NCBI GenBank assembly: GCA_003565295.1
Contig: PXCO01000169.1
Span: 1 to 33,646 of the forward strand
Reading direction: 5' to 3'
From: Cyclobacteriaceae bacterium
Lineage (GTDB): Bacteria; Bacteroidota; Bacteroidia; Cytophagales; Cyclobacteriaceae
DNA length: 33,646 bases
The translations under genes were made by a program, and so were the position numbers. Below are positions 7,854 to 16,124 of the stretch, one piece after another (positions within the stretch are counted from its first letter, which is position 1; each line of letters opens with the position of its first letter). The notes beneath the pieces are model-generated. The model was given only the letters and a program-made list of their open reading frames with translations. It ran no database searches and was not told the DNA's origin.

Positions 7854-8151
7854 CCTAAAAAATTTATCAAAATTATGAAGAATTGTTTTGGGCATTTTAT
7901 GAGCGGTTCCCTGTTTACGTAAAATTCACTTTAACTGAAGTTGACTTTATGCCCTTACCTTCTCATTCAAATACTTTACCTTTAAGCATCAAAATTTCTA
8001 TAATAACCTTAGTGTTTGATCAAATAAACCTGGATCAAACCATAGGAATGGCGAAATCGGTTTTTAAAAATCATCCAGTTGATAAACTCCCTTTATCGAT
8101 AGTTCCAGAAATAATATCGAAGCAGTTAATTAGGACAAATTATTATAAAGA
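7854..8151. other. Stretch without a recognisable gene
   Basis: A forward frame from 7883 to 8155 (90 codons) overlaps the first base pairs of the next gene by an ATGA. Its product, ending IISKQLIRTNYYKE, matches nothing I know and its composition is uneven. It may be the tail of a decayed gene or chance. The stretch must contain the leader of the TIM-barrel gene at 8152. Confidence 0.25.
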
Positions 8152-9108
8152 ATGAAACGAAGATCATTTATAAAATCCGGTGTTGCATTGTCAGCAGTTT
8201 TGGCAGCTCCTTCTTGGGCGGGCGTTGGTAGTCAAGTTAAACAGCGGAAACTTAAAATATCCTTAAACCCAGGGATTATTGGTGTCAAAGCTAATTTGGC
8301 TCAAACCCTGGATTATGCCATTCGGTTTGGTTATGAGGCAATAAGTCCTTATACCCAAGAAGTAATGCAGCATTACTCTAGCAGCCAATTGGAGGAGCAT
8401 AAGGCAAAAATGGAAGCGCATGAAATTTCCTATTGTTCCATTAATATCCCTGTGGAGTTTAGAAAGGACGAGGACACCTTTCAGGAAGGATTTAGGGACT
8501 TGAAGAAGTTCTGCCAGACCATGGAAAAACAAGGGGCCACCCGAATCAATACCTGGATCATTTCCTCCCATCCCGAACTTACCTACACCCAAAACATGAA
8601 AGTTCATGGGCAAAGGTTGGGGGAGTGCGCCAAGGTTATGGAGGATCACGGCATAAAATTGGGATTGGAATATTTGGGCACTAGGGTCTTGTTAAACCAA
8701 AACAGGTTTCCTTTTATTTCCAGCATGCAGGAATGTCGGGACTTGATCGCTGAGACAGGTCAAAGTAATGTGGGGTTTGTGTTGGATTCTTTCCATTGGC
8801 ACTGTGCCAATGAAAGCATAGAGGACATCCAAAGCTTAAGCTCTGAGGAAATCGTGGTTGTGGATATCAATGATGCCAGAGCTGGGTTCAGCAGGGAAAC
8901 ACTTGCCGATGGAAAAAGGGAGTTGCCACTGGCCACAGGGGTGATTGACCTAAAGAGCTTTATGCAGGGTTTGCTGGACATAAGTTACGATGGAACCGTG
9001 CGTACAGAACCATTCAATCAGGAATTGAATCAGATGGAAGATGAAAAAGCGTTGAAAATTAATGTAGAGGCGATAAATAAATCCATTCAGTTGGTGGCAG
9101 CGACCTGA
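8152..9108 (+). CDS. Tat-exported sugar isomerase/epimerase-like TIM barrel
   Basis: A 318-residue TIM barrel of the AP_endonuc_2 group, from a different branch than the proteins at 3142 and 6767. MKRRSFIKSGVALSAVLAAPSWA is a typical Tat signal ending in an A-x-A-like cut site. Barrel motifs are GLEYLG (171-176, metal Glu), VLDSFHWH (210-217, Asp and His), VVDINDAR (236-243) and RTEPF (284-288, Glu); these resemble the inosose dehydratase, tagatose epimerase and hydroxypyruvate isomerase branches. Its stop is 4 bases ahead of the short-chain dehydrogenase start, so the two are almost certainly co-translated. Reaction unknown. Confidence 0.85.
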   Translation: MKRRSFIKSGVALSAVLAAPSWAGVGSQVKQRKLKISLNPGIIGVKANLAQTLDYAIRFGYEAISPYTQEVMQHYSSSQLEEHKAKMEAHEISYCSINIPVEFRKDEDTFQEGFRDLKKFCQTMEKQGATRINTWIISSHPELTYTQNMKVHGQRLGECAKVMEDHGIKLGLEYLGTRVLLNQNRFPFISSMQECRDLIAETGQSNVGFVLDSFHWHCANESIEDIQSLSSEEIVVVDINDARAGFSRETLADGKRELPLATGVIDLKSFMQGLLDISYDGTVRTEPFNQELNQMEDEKALKINVEAINKSIQLVAAT

Positions 9109-9112
9109 TGCA

Positions 9113-9916
9113 ATGGACGGATTTATTAAAATAGCGGTGATTACAGGTGGATCCTCGGGATTGGGACTTGCCATGGCTGAAAAACTTGGTCAATTGGGGT
9201 ATAGGCTGGTATTGCTGGCCAGAAACCCTGATAAATTGAAAGTTGCCAAGGAAAAGTTACGATCTAAAGGCTATGAGGCGGAATATTTTTTTTGCGATGT
9301 CACCGTTCCGGCATCCCTTTCCAAAGTGGCCATGGAGCTGGTGGAAAACTACAGCAGTATAGATTTTTTGGCGATAAATGCAGGTGTAGTGGCTCCTAAG
9401 CTTTTGGAGGATAAAGAATTTGATGAGATAGCACAGGAGTTAAACACCAACCTATTGGGTGCTATTTATAGCACGAGGGCATTCTTACCATTACTTCAAC
9501 CTGGAGGAACAGTAGTTTTGATTTCCTCTGGGTTCGGGTTGATGGGTGCTGCGGGCTATTCGATTTACTGTGCTTCCAAGGCGGGAATGATCAATTTTGC
9601 GGAAGCGCTGCGCAGGGAGCTGAAACATAAAAAAATCTCGGTAAGTGTAGCCTGCCCGGGAGATATAGACACCCCACAGTACCATAAAGAAACTAAGGAT
9701 ATGCCCGTTTGGATGAAGGGGGCTAAATCACCCAGGGGCTTGAAATCCGCTGCTGCTGTAGCTCAATACATCGTAAAAGGTGCGATGAAGCGGCAGTTTT
9801 TAATCCTTCCTCATTTTGAGGTACGGACCTTAACCTGGGTATCCCGGGTTTTGCCCAGAGCACTTAAAGACCGACTGCTGGATAAATTGTTTCCTTTACC
9901 TAATTCGAGGAATTAA
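9113..9916 (+). CDS. SDR family oxidoreductase, 3-ketodihydrosphingosine reductase-like
   Basis: A 267-residue classical short-chain dehydrogenase. Visible are the cofactor motif TGGSSGLGLA near residue 11, LARNPDKL for NADPH preference, NAGVV, the catalytic Ser in LISSGFG and YSIYCASKAG with the Tyr and Lys. The loop CPGDIDTPQYHKE and a hydrophobic C-terminal end (RTLTWVSRVLP) resemble eukaryotic-type 3-ketodihydrosphingosine reductases, which sit at membranes and serve sphingolipid synthesis; Bacteroidota often make sphingolipids. That assignment is only a resemblance: general SDRs share most of these motifs. It has no signal peptide, yet follows the exported TIM-barrel gene by 4 bases. Confidence 0.8.
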   Translation: MDGFIKIAVITGGSSGLGLAMAEKLGQLGYRLVLLARNPDKLKVAKEKLRSKGYEAEYFFCDVTVPASLSKVAMELVENYSSIDFLAINAGVVAPKLLEDKEFDEIAQELNTNLLGAIYSTRAFLPLLQPGGTVVLISSGFGLMGAAGYSIYCASKAGMINFAEALRRELKHKKISVSVACPGDIDTPQYHKETKDMPVWMKGAKSPRGLKSAAAVAQYIVKGAMKRQFLILPHFEVRTLTWVSRVLPRALKDRLLDKLFPLPNSRN

Positions 9917-9940
9917 ATAGCTCGTGAATTTTTAAGTTTC

Positions 9941-9963
9941 CTGTTTTGAGCCCATCAAAACAG
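9941..9963 (+). terminator. Hairpin after the SDR gene, possible terminator
   Basis: CTGTTTTGA and TCAAAACAG (9941-9949, 9955-9963) form a perfect 9-bp stem with a 5-base loop, 25 bases after the SDR stop. No T-run follows, so intrinsic termination would be weak; it may instead protect the 3' end of the message. Confidence 0.45.
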
Positions 9964-10070
9964 CCCCTTCTGTCCCAAATCCAATGGATAATGAAATTAT
10001 TAATTGAAATTTCACTCAAATTAAATATAATTGTGCTTTACCCCCATATTAAATAACTAAAGGGGAACGG

Positions 10071-10250
10071 ATGAAAAATTATAAGCCCAGCATAGTCTAT
10101 ATTGATCTGGAAATTGACCCCGGGAATGGTCAAATTTTGGATATGGGTGGGGTTAAGGACAGTGGGGATCAGTTTCATTCTACAAGTCCTAAGTGCTTAA
10201 AGGAATTTTTGCAGAATGTGGATTATTTGTGTGGCCATAACCTCATATAA
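10071..10250 (+). pseudogene. 5' exonuclease segment of the RecQ-UvrD gene, ended by an in-frame stop
   Basis: An ATG at 10071 opens a frame reading MKNYKPSIVYIDLEIDPG up to CGHNLI, then TAA at 10248-10250, then directly HDLVYLKRENIPLGKL into the long helicase frame (10071 and 10287 are in phase). YIDLEID is the D-x-E motif I of a DEDDh 3'-5' exonuclease; GHNLIxHDL is motif II and NPLHDAQKA, downstream of the stop, is motif III. The domain is therefore complete except for one codon read as a stop. It could be a nonsense mutation, a sequencing error or readthrough. Without the stop the protein would have 1602 residues. Confidence 0.75.
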
Positions 10251-10286
10251 CATGACCTTGTTTACCTAAAGCGGGAAAATATACCC

Positions 10287-13200
10287 TTGGGGAAACTCAT
10301 AGACACGCTTTCTCTATCCCCTCTCGTTTACCCGGCACAAAAATACCACCACCTCCTCAAAGACGAAAAACTTCAAACGGAAAGTCTAAACAACCCCCTG
10401 CACGATGCACAAAAGGCAAAAGACCTTCTTCAATTAGAGATAAGTGAGTTTTTGACACTGAGGCCTGCGCTTCAAAGAATTTTTCATGCCCTTCTTCACA
10501 AAGAAGAGGCTTTCAGTGGCTTTTTTGAGTTATTACGTATAAAGCCTCTCAAACAAGACCCTGTGCCTTTGATAAAAGCTTTTTTTGAAGGGAAGGTATG
10601 TACCAATGCTGAGCTGACTGCTATGGCCAAGCAGCATCCTGTCTCCCTTGCATATGCTTTAGCCCTGATCAATTGTGCCTCTCCTTACAACACCGTACCC
10701 CCTTGGGTGCTCCAACAGTACCCCCAAACGGATCGCTACCTTACCCTACTTAGGGGCAGGCCTTGTCTCCGAGGATGCACCTTTTGCGATTCCCGGTATG
10801 ATATTCACCTTGCCCTCAACCGGATGTTTCATTTTGATAAATTCCGGACATACGGAGGTGATCCTTTGCAGGAAAAAGCAGTAAAAGCCGCCGTTGACGG
10901 AAAATCCATTTTGGTGGTTTTTCCCACCGGAGGGGGGAAATCCCTTACCTTCCAATTGCCTGCCTTGATGGCAGGGGAAGCTGAAAAAGCCTTGACTGTG
11001 GTCATTTCCCCTCTACAGTCATTAATGAAAGACCAGGTGGATAACTTGGAAAAAATGGGCATCACAGAAGCGGTTACCATTAACGGCCTATTAGATCCCA
11101 TAGAAAGGGCCAAAGCCATAGAGCGGGTGGAGGATGGATCGGCCCATCTCCTATACATATCTCCGGAATCACTGCGTTCCAGAACCATAGAGCGGTTACT
11201 GCTGGGAAGGAAAATCAATAGGTTTGTGATTGACGAGGCTCATTGCTTTTCTGCCTGGGGGCAGGATTTTAGGATCGATTACCTGTACATAGGGGATTTT
11301 ATCAAAAACCTACAAAAAAATAAGCACCTGGAAGAGAGCATACCGGTATCTTGCTTTACAGCTACTGCCAAACCGAAGGTCATAGAAGACATACGTCGGT
11401 ATTTCCAGGAAAGGTTGGGACTAGAACTGCGGCTTTTTCGAAGCTCGGTGGGCAGGACCAACCTGAGGTTTGAGGTGGTGGAAAGGTCAAAAGAGGAGGA
11501 AAAATATATTGCCCTCAGGGATTTGATCGAGGCCAAGCAACGTCCTACCATCGTATATGTGTCCAGAACCCAAAAAACCCAACAACTTGCAGAAAGATTG
11601 ACTCAAGATGGGTTTAATGCTCTACCCTATCACGGCAAAATGGAAAAGTCTGCAAAAACCTTTAATCAAAATGCTTTTATTGAAGGGGATGTGCCCATTA
11701 TGGTGGCCACCTCGGCATTTGGGATGGGGGTGGATAAAAAGGATGTGGGATTGGTAGTGCATTTTGAAATTTCAGACTCCTTGGAAAATTATGTGCAGGA
11801 GGCTGGTAGGGCAGGCAGGGACGAGTCCTTAGAAGCCGAGTGCTTTGTGCTTTTTGACGAGGATGACCTGAGTAAGCACTTCATTTTGCTCAATCAGACT
11901 AAGCTTACCTTAAAAGAAATCCAACAGGTATGGAAAGCCATAAAAGACCTCACCAAATTTAGGAGCAAGGTATCCAACTCTGCTTTGGAAATCGCCCGGA
12001 AAGCAGGATGGGATGATTCCATAAGGGACATAGAAGGCAGGGTGACCGCAGCTATAGCTGCACTGGAGGAGGCGGGATACCTTAAAAGGGGGCAAAACAT
12101 GCCCAGAGTTTTTGCCAGCAGTATACAGACAAAACATGCCCAGGAAGCCATAAAAAAAATTGAGACATCGGAAAGGTTTACCGCCTCACAGCGAGAAACT
12201 GCAACAAGGATAATCAAAAAGCTCTTTTCCTCCAGAAGCCGAAAACAACCTCAAAATGAGGCAGCCGAAGCCAGAGTGGATTACATTGCAGATCATTTGG
12301 GTTTGGTAAGGGATGAGGTCATCACCATCATTAGGATTTTAAGAGACGAGGGTATTTTGGCAGATGCGAAAGACCTGCAAGTATTTATCCAGAAATCCGA
12401 TAACAGTAACCGTTCCTTAGAGATAGTGGAAAGCTTTGGCAGATTGGAAAACTTTATGCTATCTCAGGTTTCTGAACAATTAGAGGCTTTTCATCTCAAG
12501 TCTCTCCATGAGGAGGCCTTAAAGGAAGGAATCCCTGATGTGAGTCCTGTAAGGGTAAGGTCAATTTTGAACTACTGGAGGGTGAAAAAGTGGATTGGAG
12601 GGAGCTTCTCCAAGGTATCAAAAAATCATGTGAACATCCAATTGAAGCTGTCCAAAGAGGAACTTAAGGGGGTTTTTCAAAAGCGGCAGCAGCTCTCCGC
12701 ATTTATTGTCAAGTATCTTTTCGATAAATCCAAAGAAGATGAAGGTGACCTTCCTTTGTTTGGCGAGATGCCCCTGGATTTTTCGGTACAGGAACTTAAA
12801 TCAGCCTACATGAAAACCTCCAATCTTTTTGTCATTGATTGTAGTTCTGAAGAAGTAGAGGAGGCACTCTATTACCTTTCCAGAATTGAGGCCTTAAAAA
12901 TAGAGGGGGGATTTCTTGTCCTGTATAACCGACTGGATGTGGAGAGGATAGAAAGGGACAACAGGGCCCGCTACAAGCAGGAGGACTACCAAAAGCTGAA
13001 AAGTTACTATGAAAGTAAGGTGCAGCAAATCCATATTGTCGGGGAATATGCCAAGAGAATGATTGCCGATTACCAGCAGGCTTTAAAGTTTGTGGAAGAC
13101 TATTTTCAGTTGAATTACAGCACTTTTTTAAACCGATACTTTAAGGGCGGCAGACAAAATGAAATAAGCCGAAACATCACCCCCACGAAATTCCGGCAAT

Positions 13201-14879
13201 TGTTTGGAGAGCTGTCCCCAGCCCAGCTCAAGATCATCAATGATAAGGAATCTCCCTACATTGTGGTGGCTGCGGGGCCCGGCAGTGGGAAAACACGGAT
13301 ACTGGTCCATAAACTGGCCTCCTTACTCCTGATGGAGGATGTGAAACAGGAGCAACTGCTTATGCTCACCTTCTCCAGGGCGGCTGCCACGGAATTTAAG
13401 GCACGGCTTATTGAACTGATCGGTAATGCCGCCTTATACGTGGACATAAAAACCTTCCACTCATACTGCTTTGACCTTTTGGGCAAAATGGGCAGTCTGG
13501 ATAATGCAGAAAATATCATTAAAGAAGCCACACAACTCATTTGGGAAAACAAGGCGGAGGTAAAGGAAATCACCAAAACAGTGCTGGTAATAGATGAAGC
13601 ACAGGATATGAGCGCAGAGGAATATGCCTTAATAGAGGCATTGATGCAACAGAATGAAGAGATGAGGGTGATTGCCGTAGGGGATGATGATCAAACCATA
13701 TTCGAGTTCCGTGGCGCAAGTGCCGAATATTTGGAAAAACTGATACATGATAAAAAGGCCAAAAAGTACGAGCTGGTAGAAAATTATCGAAGTAAACCCA
13801 ACTTGGTACATTTTACCAATCAATGGGTAAAAACCATCCCAAACCGGCTAAAGACCATCCCAATTGTGGCCAAAGAGATTGAAAAGGGGACTCTTTCCCT
13901 TACGCAATACAATGATAAACATTTGATAACCCCCCTTGTAGAACAGGTTGTCCGCACAGATTTATCAGGTTCCGTAGCTGTATTGACCAAGACTAATGAA
14001 GAGGCCTTAAAAGTGGATGGCTTACTAAGGCACCATGGCTTCCCTGTGAAATTGATACAGAGTAACAATGGGTTTAACCTCCTGGACTTATATCAAATCA
14101 GGTACTTTGTCTCCCAACTTCGTCTTTCAGAAGGAGTCTTTGCCATACCTTCAGAGGTTTGGGGAAACGCAAAAAGACAATTACAAAAGGCCTTTGGCAA
14201 TAGTTCTCATTTTGAACTGATAAGTCAAATGCTTGCCGATTTTGAAAGGATCTACCCTAAAACCCGGTATATCAGTGATTTTAAAACTTTTATCACGGAA
14301 TCAAAACTGGAGGATTTTTATAGGCATCAAGCTGAAAATATCCTCGTATCCACCATGCACAAGGCCAAGGGAAAAGAATTTGATCAGGTTTTCCTGCTTT
14401 ATCCACAAGATTTCCCGAATGAAATTTCCGAACGCCGATTGTTATATGTCGCCATGACCCGTGCCAAAAACGGCTTGTTTATGCATTTCAAGAGAGAATT
14501 ATTGAAGCCGTTGAAAGGTAAGGGTTGGACAATTAAAGCAGATGATCAAACCTATGCTGAACCACAGAACCTGGTACTTCATTTGGGTCATCAAGATGTA
14601 TGGTTAAATTATTTTTTCAGGCGACAGCGCCAGATACACGCCTTGCGTCCAGGCGAGGAATTAAATTTCTGCAATGACGAATGCTTGGACCCCGGAGGAG
14701 AATCAGTCGTGAAATTTTCGATTGGCTTCCGGCAAAAACTTGCAAAGTTAGTGAGTATGGGGTATAGACTTCAAGGTGTCAGGATAAACTGGATGCTGTA
14801 CTGGAGGGATAAGGAAATCGATGAGGAAGCCCTAATCATCCTTCCTGAAGTAGTGCTTTGCAGGGAACTGCAAAACTGA
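10287..14879 (+). CDS. RecQ-UvrD double helicase protein (exonuclease N-terminus cut off by a stop)
   Basis: A 1530-residue frame counted from a TTG at 10287, the first possible start after the TAA at 10248. It opens with the rest of the DEDDh exonuclease (NPLHDAQKA), then a Cys cluster (CLRGCTFC near residue 159), then a RecQ helicase: FPTGGGKS (212-219), IDEAHCFSAWGQ near 316, TATAKPKV, and GRAGRDE. A winged-helix-like middle follows. A second helicase of the UvrD/PcrA type has AAGPGSGKT near 996, VIDEAQD near 1101, GDDDQTIFEFRG, ENYRSK, STMHKAKGKEFD and LYVAMTRAK. The C-terminal 110 residues are a conserved tail of these large RecQ proteins. It likely acts in DNA repair or genome defence; no partner genes flank it. 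If TTG is not used, translation would need a much later start. Confidence 0.85.
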   Translation: MGKLIDTLSLSPLVYPAQKYHHLLKDEKLQTESLNNPLHDAQKAKDLLQLEISEFLTLRPALQRIFHALLHKEEAFSGFFELLRIKPLKQDPVPLIKAFFEGKVCTNAELTAMAKQHPVSLAYALALINCASPYNTVPPWVLQQYPQTDRYLTLLRGRPCLRGCTFCDSRYDIHLALNRMFHFDKFRTYGGDPLQEKAVKAAVDGKSILVVFPTGGGKSLTFQLPALMAGEAEKALTVVISPLQSLMKDQVDNLEKMGITEAVTINGLLDPIERAKAIERVEDGSAHLLYISPESLRSRTIERLLLGRKINRFVIDEAHCFSAWGQDFRIDYLYIGDFIKNLQKNKHLEESIPVSCFTATAKPKVIEDIRRYFQERLGLELRLFRSSVGRTNLRFEVVERSKEEEKYIALRDLIEAKQRPTIVYVSRTQKTQQLAERLTQDGFNALPYHGKMEKSAKTFNQNAFIEGDVPIMVATSAFGMGVDKKDVGLVVHFEISDSLENYVQEAGRAGRDESLEAECFVLFDEDDLSKHFILLNQTKLTLKEIQQVWKAIKDLTKFRSKVSNSALEIARKAGWDDSIRDIEGRVTAAIAALEEAGYLKRGQNMPRVFASSIQTKHAQEAIKKIETSERFTASQRETATRIIKKLFSSRSRKQPQNEAAEARVDYIADHLGLVRDEVITIIRILRDEGILADAKDLQVFIQKSDNSNRSLEIVESFGRLENFMLSQVSEQLEAFHLKSLHEEALKEGIPDVSPVRVRSILNYWRVKKWIGGSFSKVSKNHVNIQLKLSKEELKGVFQKRQQLSAFIVKYLFDKSKEDEGDLPLFGEMPLDFSVQELKSAYMKTSNLFVIDCSSEEVEEALYYLSRIEALKIEGGFLVLYNRLDVERIERDNRARYKQEDYQKLKSYYESKVQQIHIVGEYAKRMIADYQQALKFVEDYFQLNYSTFLNRYFKGGRQNEISRNITPTKFRQLFGELSPAQLKIINDKESPYIVVAAGPGSGKTRILVHKLASLLLMEDVKQEQLLMLTFSRAAATEFKARLIELIGNAALYVDIKTFHSYCFDLLGKMGSLDNAENIIKEATQLIWENKAEVKEITKTVLVIDEAQDMSAEEYALIEALMQQNEEMRVIAVGDDDQTIFEFRGASAEYLEKLIHDKKAKKYELVENYRSKPNLVHFTNQWVKTIPNRLKTIPIVAKEIEKGTLSLTQYNDKHLITPLVEQVVRTDLSGSVAVLTKTNEEALKVDGLLRHHGFPVKLIQSNNGFNLLDLYQIRYFVSQLRLSEGVFAIPSEVWGNAKRQLQKAFGNSSHFELISQMLADFERIYPKTRYISDFKTFITESKLEDFYRHQAENILVSTMHKAKGKEFDQVFLLYPQDFPNEISERRLLYVAMTRAKNGLFMHFKRELLKPLKGKGWTIKADDQTYAEPQNLVLHLGHQDVWLNYFFRRQRQIHALRPGEELNFCNDECLDPGGESVVKFSIGFRQKLAKLVSMGYRLQGVRINWMLYWRDKEIDEEALIILPEVVLCRELQN

Positions 14880-15160
14880 TTGTTTTATTAAGAATTAGCA
14901 TAGTTCATGTCCATGTATTCGGTCTGGCAGGAATAAAGTTTAAGAAGATAGTTTTGAAATTTATCAAGAAAAACCAGTATGCAGATTTTTAATCACCTCA
15001 TTTACTGATTTTTATCATGTTTAAACCCTCTTATGTTCCCTAACTTGCTGAAACTTTACAGGCCAGCAACCTATCACGCTAACCAGCAAAGTAGTCGATT
15101 TGCATAGGTTTGGCTTCAAGAATGAACTTTAATATATGTCTAAACCCTATAAACAATTGA
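14880..15160 (+). promoter_or_regulatory. Intergenic leader with a possible Bacteroidota promoter
   Basis: This 281-base gap holds no gene that I can support. TAGGTTTG at 15105-15112 fits the TAnnTTTG -7 consensus of Bacteroidota and lies 49 bases ahead of the SDR start, but no TTTG element stands at the usual distance upstream, so the call is weak. Confidence 0.3.
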
Positions 15161-15919
15161 ATGATGGAAATTGAATTTAAAAATAAGGTAGCACTGATCA
15201 CCGGAGGAACCTATGGAATTGGTAAGGCCACAGCCTTGGCATTTGCCAAAGAAGGCGCAAAGGTGGTAGTGGCAGATTGGGTGGAGGAAAAGTCCACCAT
15301 GGAAGATCTTAAAAAGGCAGGTGGGGAAGCTTTGTTCCTGAAATGTGACATGTCCAAGGAAGAGGACATCAAACGAATGGTAGAGAAGACCATTGAGCAT
15401 TTTGGTAGCTTGGATTATGCTTTTAATAATGCAGGAATCGAGGGTTTGACAAGCATGACGCACGAATGTACCAATGAAAACTGGGCCAAGGTACTGAGTA
15501 TTAACCTTACGGGAGTATGGTTGTGCATGAAGTATCAGCTTCCCCACATGCTGAAGCAAGGGAAGGGTGCCATTGTCAATAATGCCTCTATTGCCGGATT
15601 AGTGGGATTCCCCGGTGTTCCAGCCTATGTCGCCTCCAAGCATGCTGTAGTCGGTCTTACCAAAAATGCCGCACTGGAATATGGTAAGTTGGGCATAAGA
15701 ATAAATGTGGTGTGTCCAGGTGTGATCAAGACCCCCATGATTGATAGGTTCACCGGCGAGGATAAAGAAGTAGAAAAACAGTTTATCGCCAAGAAACCAA
15801 TAGGCAGATTGGGTGAACCCAAAGAAGTGGCAGATGCGGTGCTTTGGCTGTGTTCAGATAAGTCCTCTTTCATCATCGGGCATGCGCTTACTGTTGATGG
15901 AGGCTGGGTGGTACAATAA
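15161..15919 (+). CDS. SDR family oxidoreductase (glucose 1-dehydrogenase-like)
   Basis: A 252-residue classical SDR. TGGTYGIGKA near residue 15 binds the cofactor; VVVADW ends beta-2 with an acidic residue that favours NAD+; then NNAGIEG, NNASIAG with the catalytic Ser, and YVASKHA with Tyr and Lys; CPGVIKTPM and the end ALTVDGGWVVQ are typical of the glucose 1-dehydrogenase and 3-oxoacyl-ACP reductase group. Two ATGs (15161 and 15164) are possible; the first is used. It is a single-gene unit with its own leader and a strong hairpin terminator behind it. The substrate cannot be told from sequence: sugars, sterols and ketones are all possible. Confidence 0.85.
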   Translation: MMEIEFKNKVALITGGTYGIGKATALAFAKEGAKVVVADWVEEKSTMEDLKKAGGEALFLKCDMSKEEDIKRMVEKTIEHFGSLDYAFNNAGIEGLTSMTHECTNENWAKVLSINLTGVWLCMKYQLPHMLKQGKGAIVNNASIAGLVGFPGVPAYVASKHAVVGLTKNAALEYGKLGIRINVVCPGVIKTPMIDRFTGEDKEVEKQFIAKKPIGRLGEPKEVADAVLWLCSDKSSFIIGHALTVDGGWVVQ

Positions 15920-15932
15920 TTTATTCCATTCA

Positions 15933-15978
15933 AAAGCCCTCTGCTGTAAGGAACTTTTCATCAGCAGGGGGCTTTTTT
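15933..15978 (+). terminator. Rho-independent terminator after the SDR gene
   Basis: AAAGCCCTCTGCTG (15933-15946) pairs with CAGCAGGGGGCTTT (15962-15975), with one T-G wobble, and a run of T follows. It lies 14 bases after the stop and closes the SDR unit. Confidence 0.85.
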
Positions 15979-16075
15979 ACCACCAATGTTCAGAATATTT
16001 CAAAAATAAGGGTTATCCCGCCCGGAAATATAAGTTTCGTAGTTTTCCACCTAAAAAGCCCCTAATTTAGAGCCT

Positions 16076-16100
16076 AACGAACATAAACGAACATATATGT
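16076..16100. promoter_or_regulatory. Tandem decamer plus palindrome upstream of the GH18 gene
   Basis: AACGAACATA occurs twice in direct tandem (16076-16085 and 16086-16095), and the second copy runs into the perfect palindrome ACATATATGT (16091-16100). It ends 24 bases before the GH18 start, where an operator or activator site would be expected. The regulator is unknown. Confidence 0.45.
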
Positions 16101-16124
16101 CCATTTACTGAAACCGATTCGCAA

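Noticed and set aside
7883-8155. 90-codon frame overlapping the TIM-barrel start
   Set aside because: Uneven composition and no recognised motif; noted as an unexplained stretch instead of a gene.
10759-10790. Radical SAM enzyme suggested by C-x3-C-x2-C
   Set aside because: No SAM-binding or barrel motifs follow; the RecQ core begins about 50 residues later.
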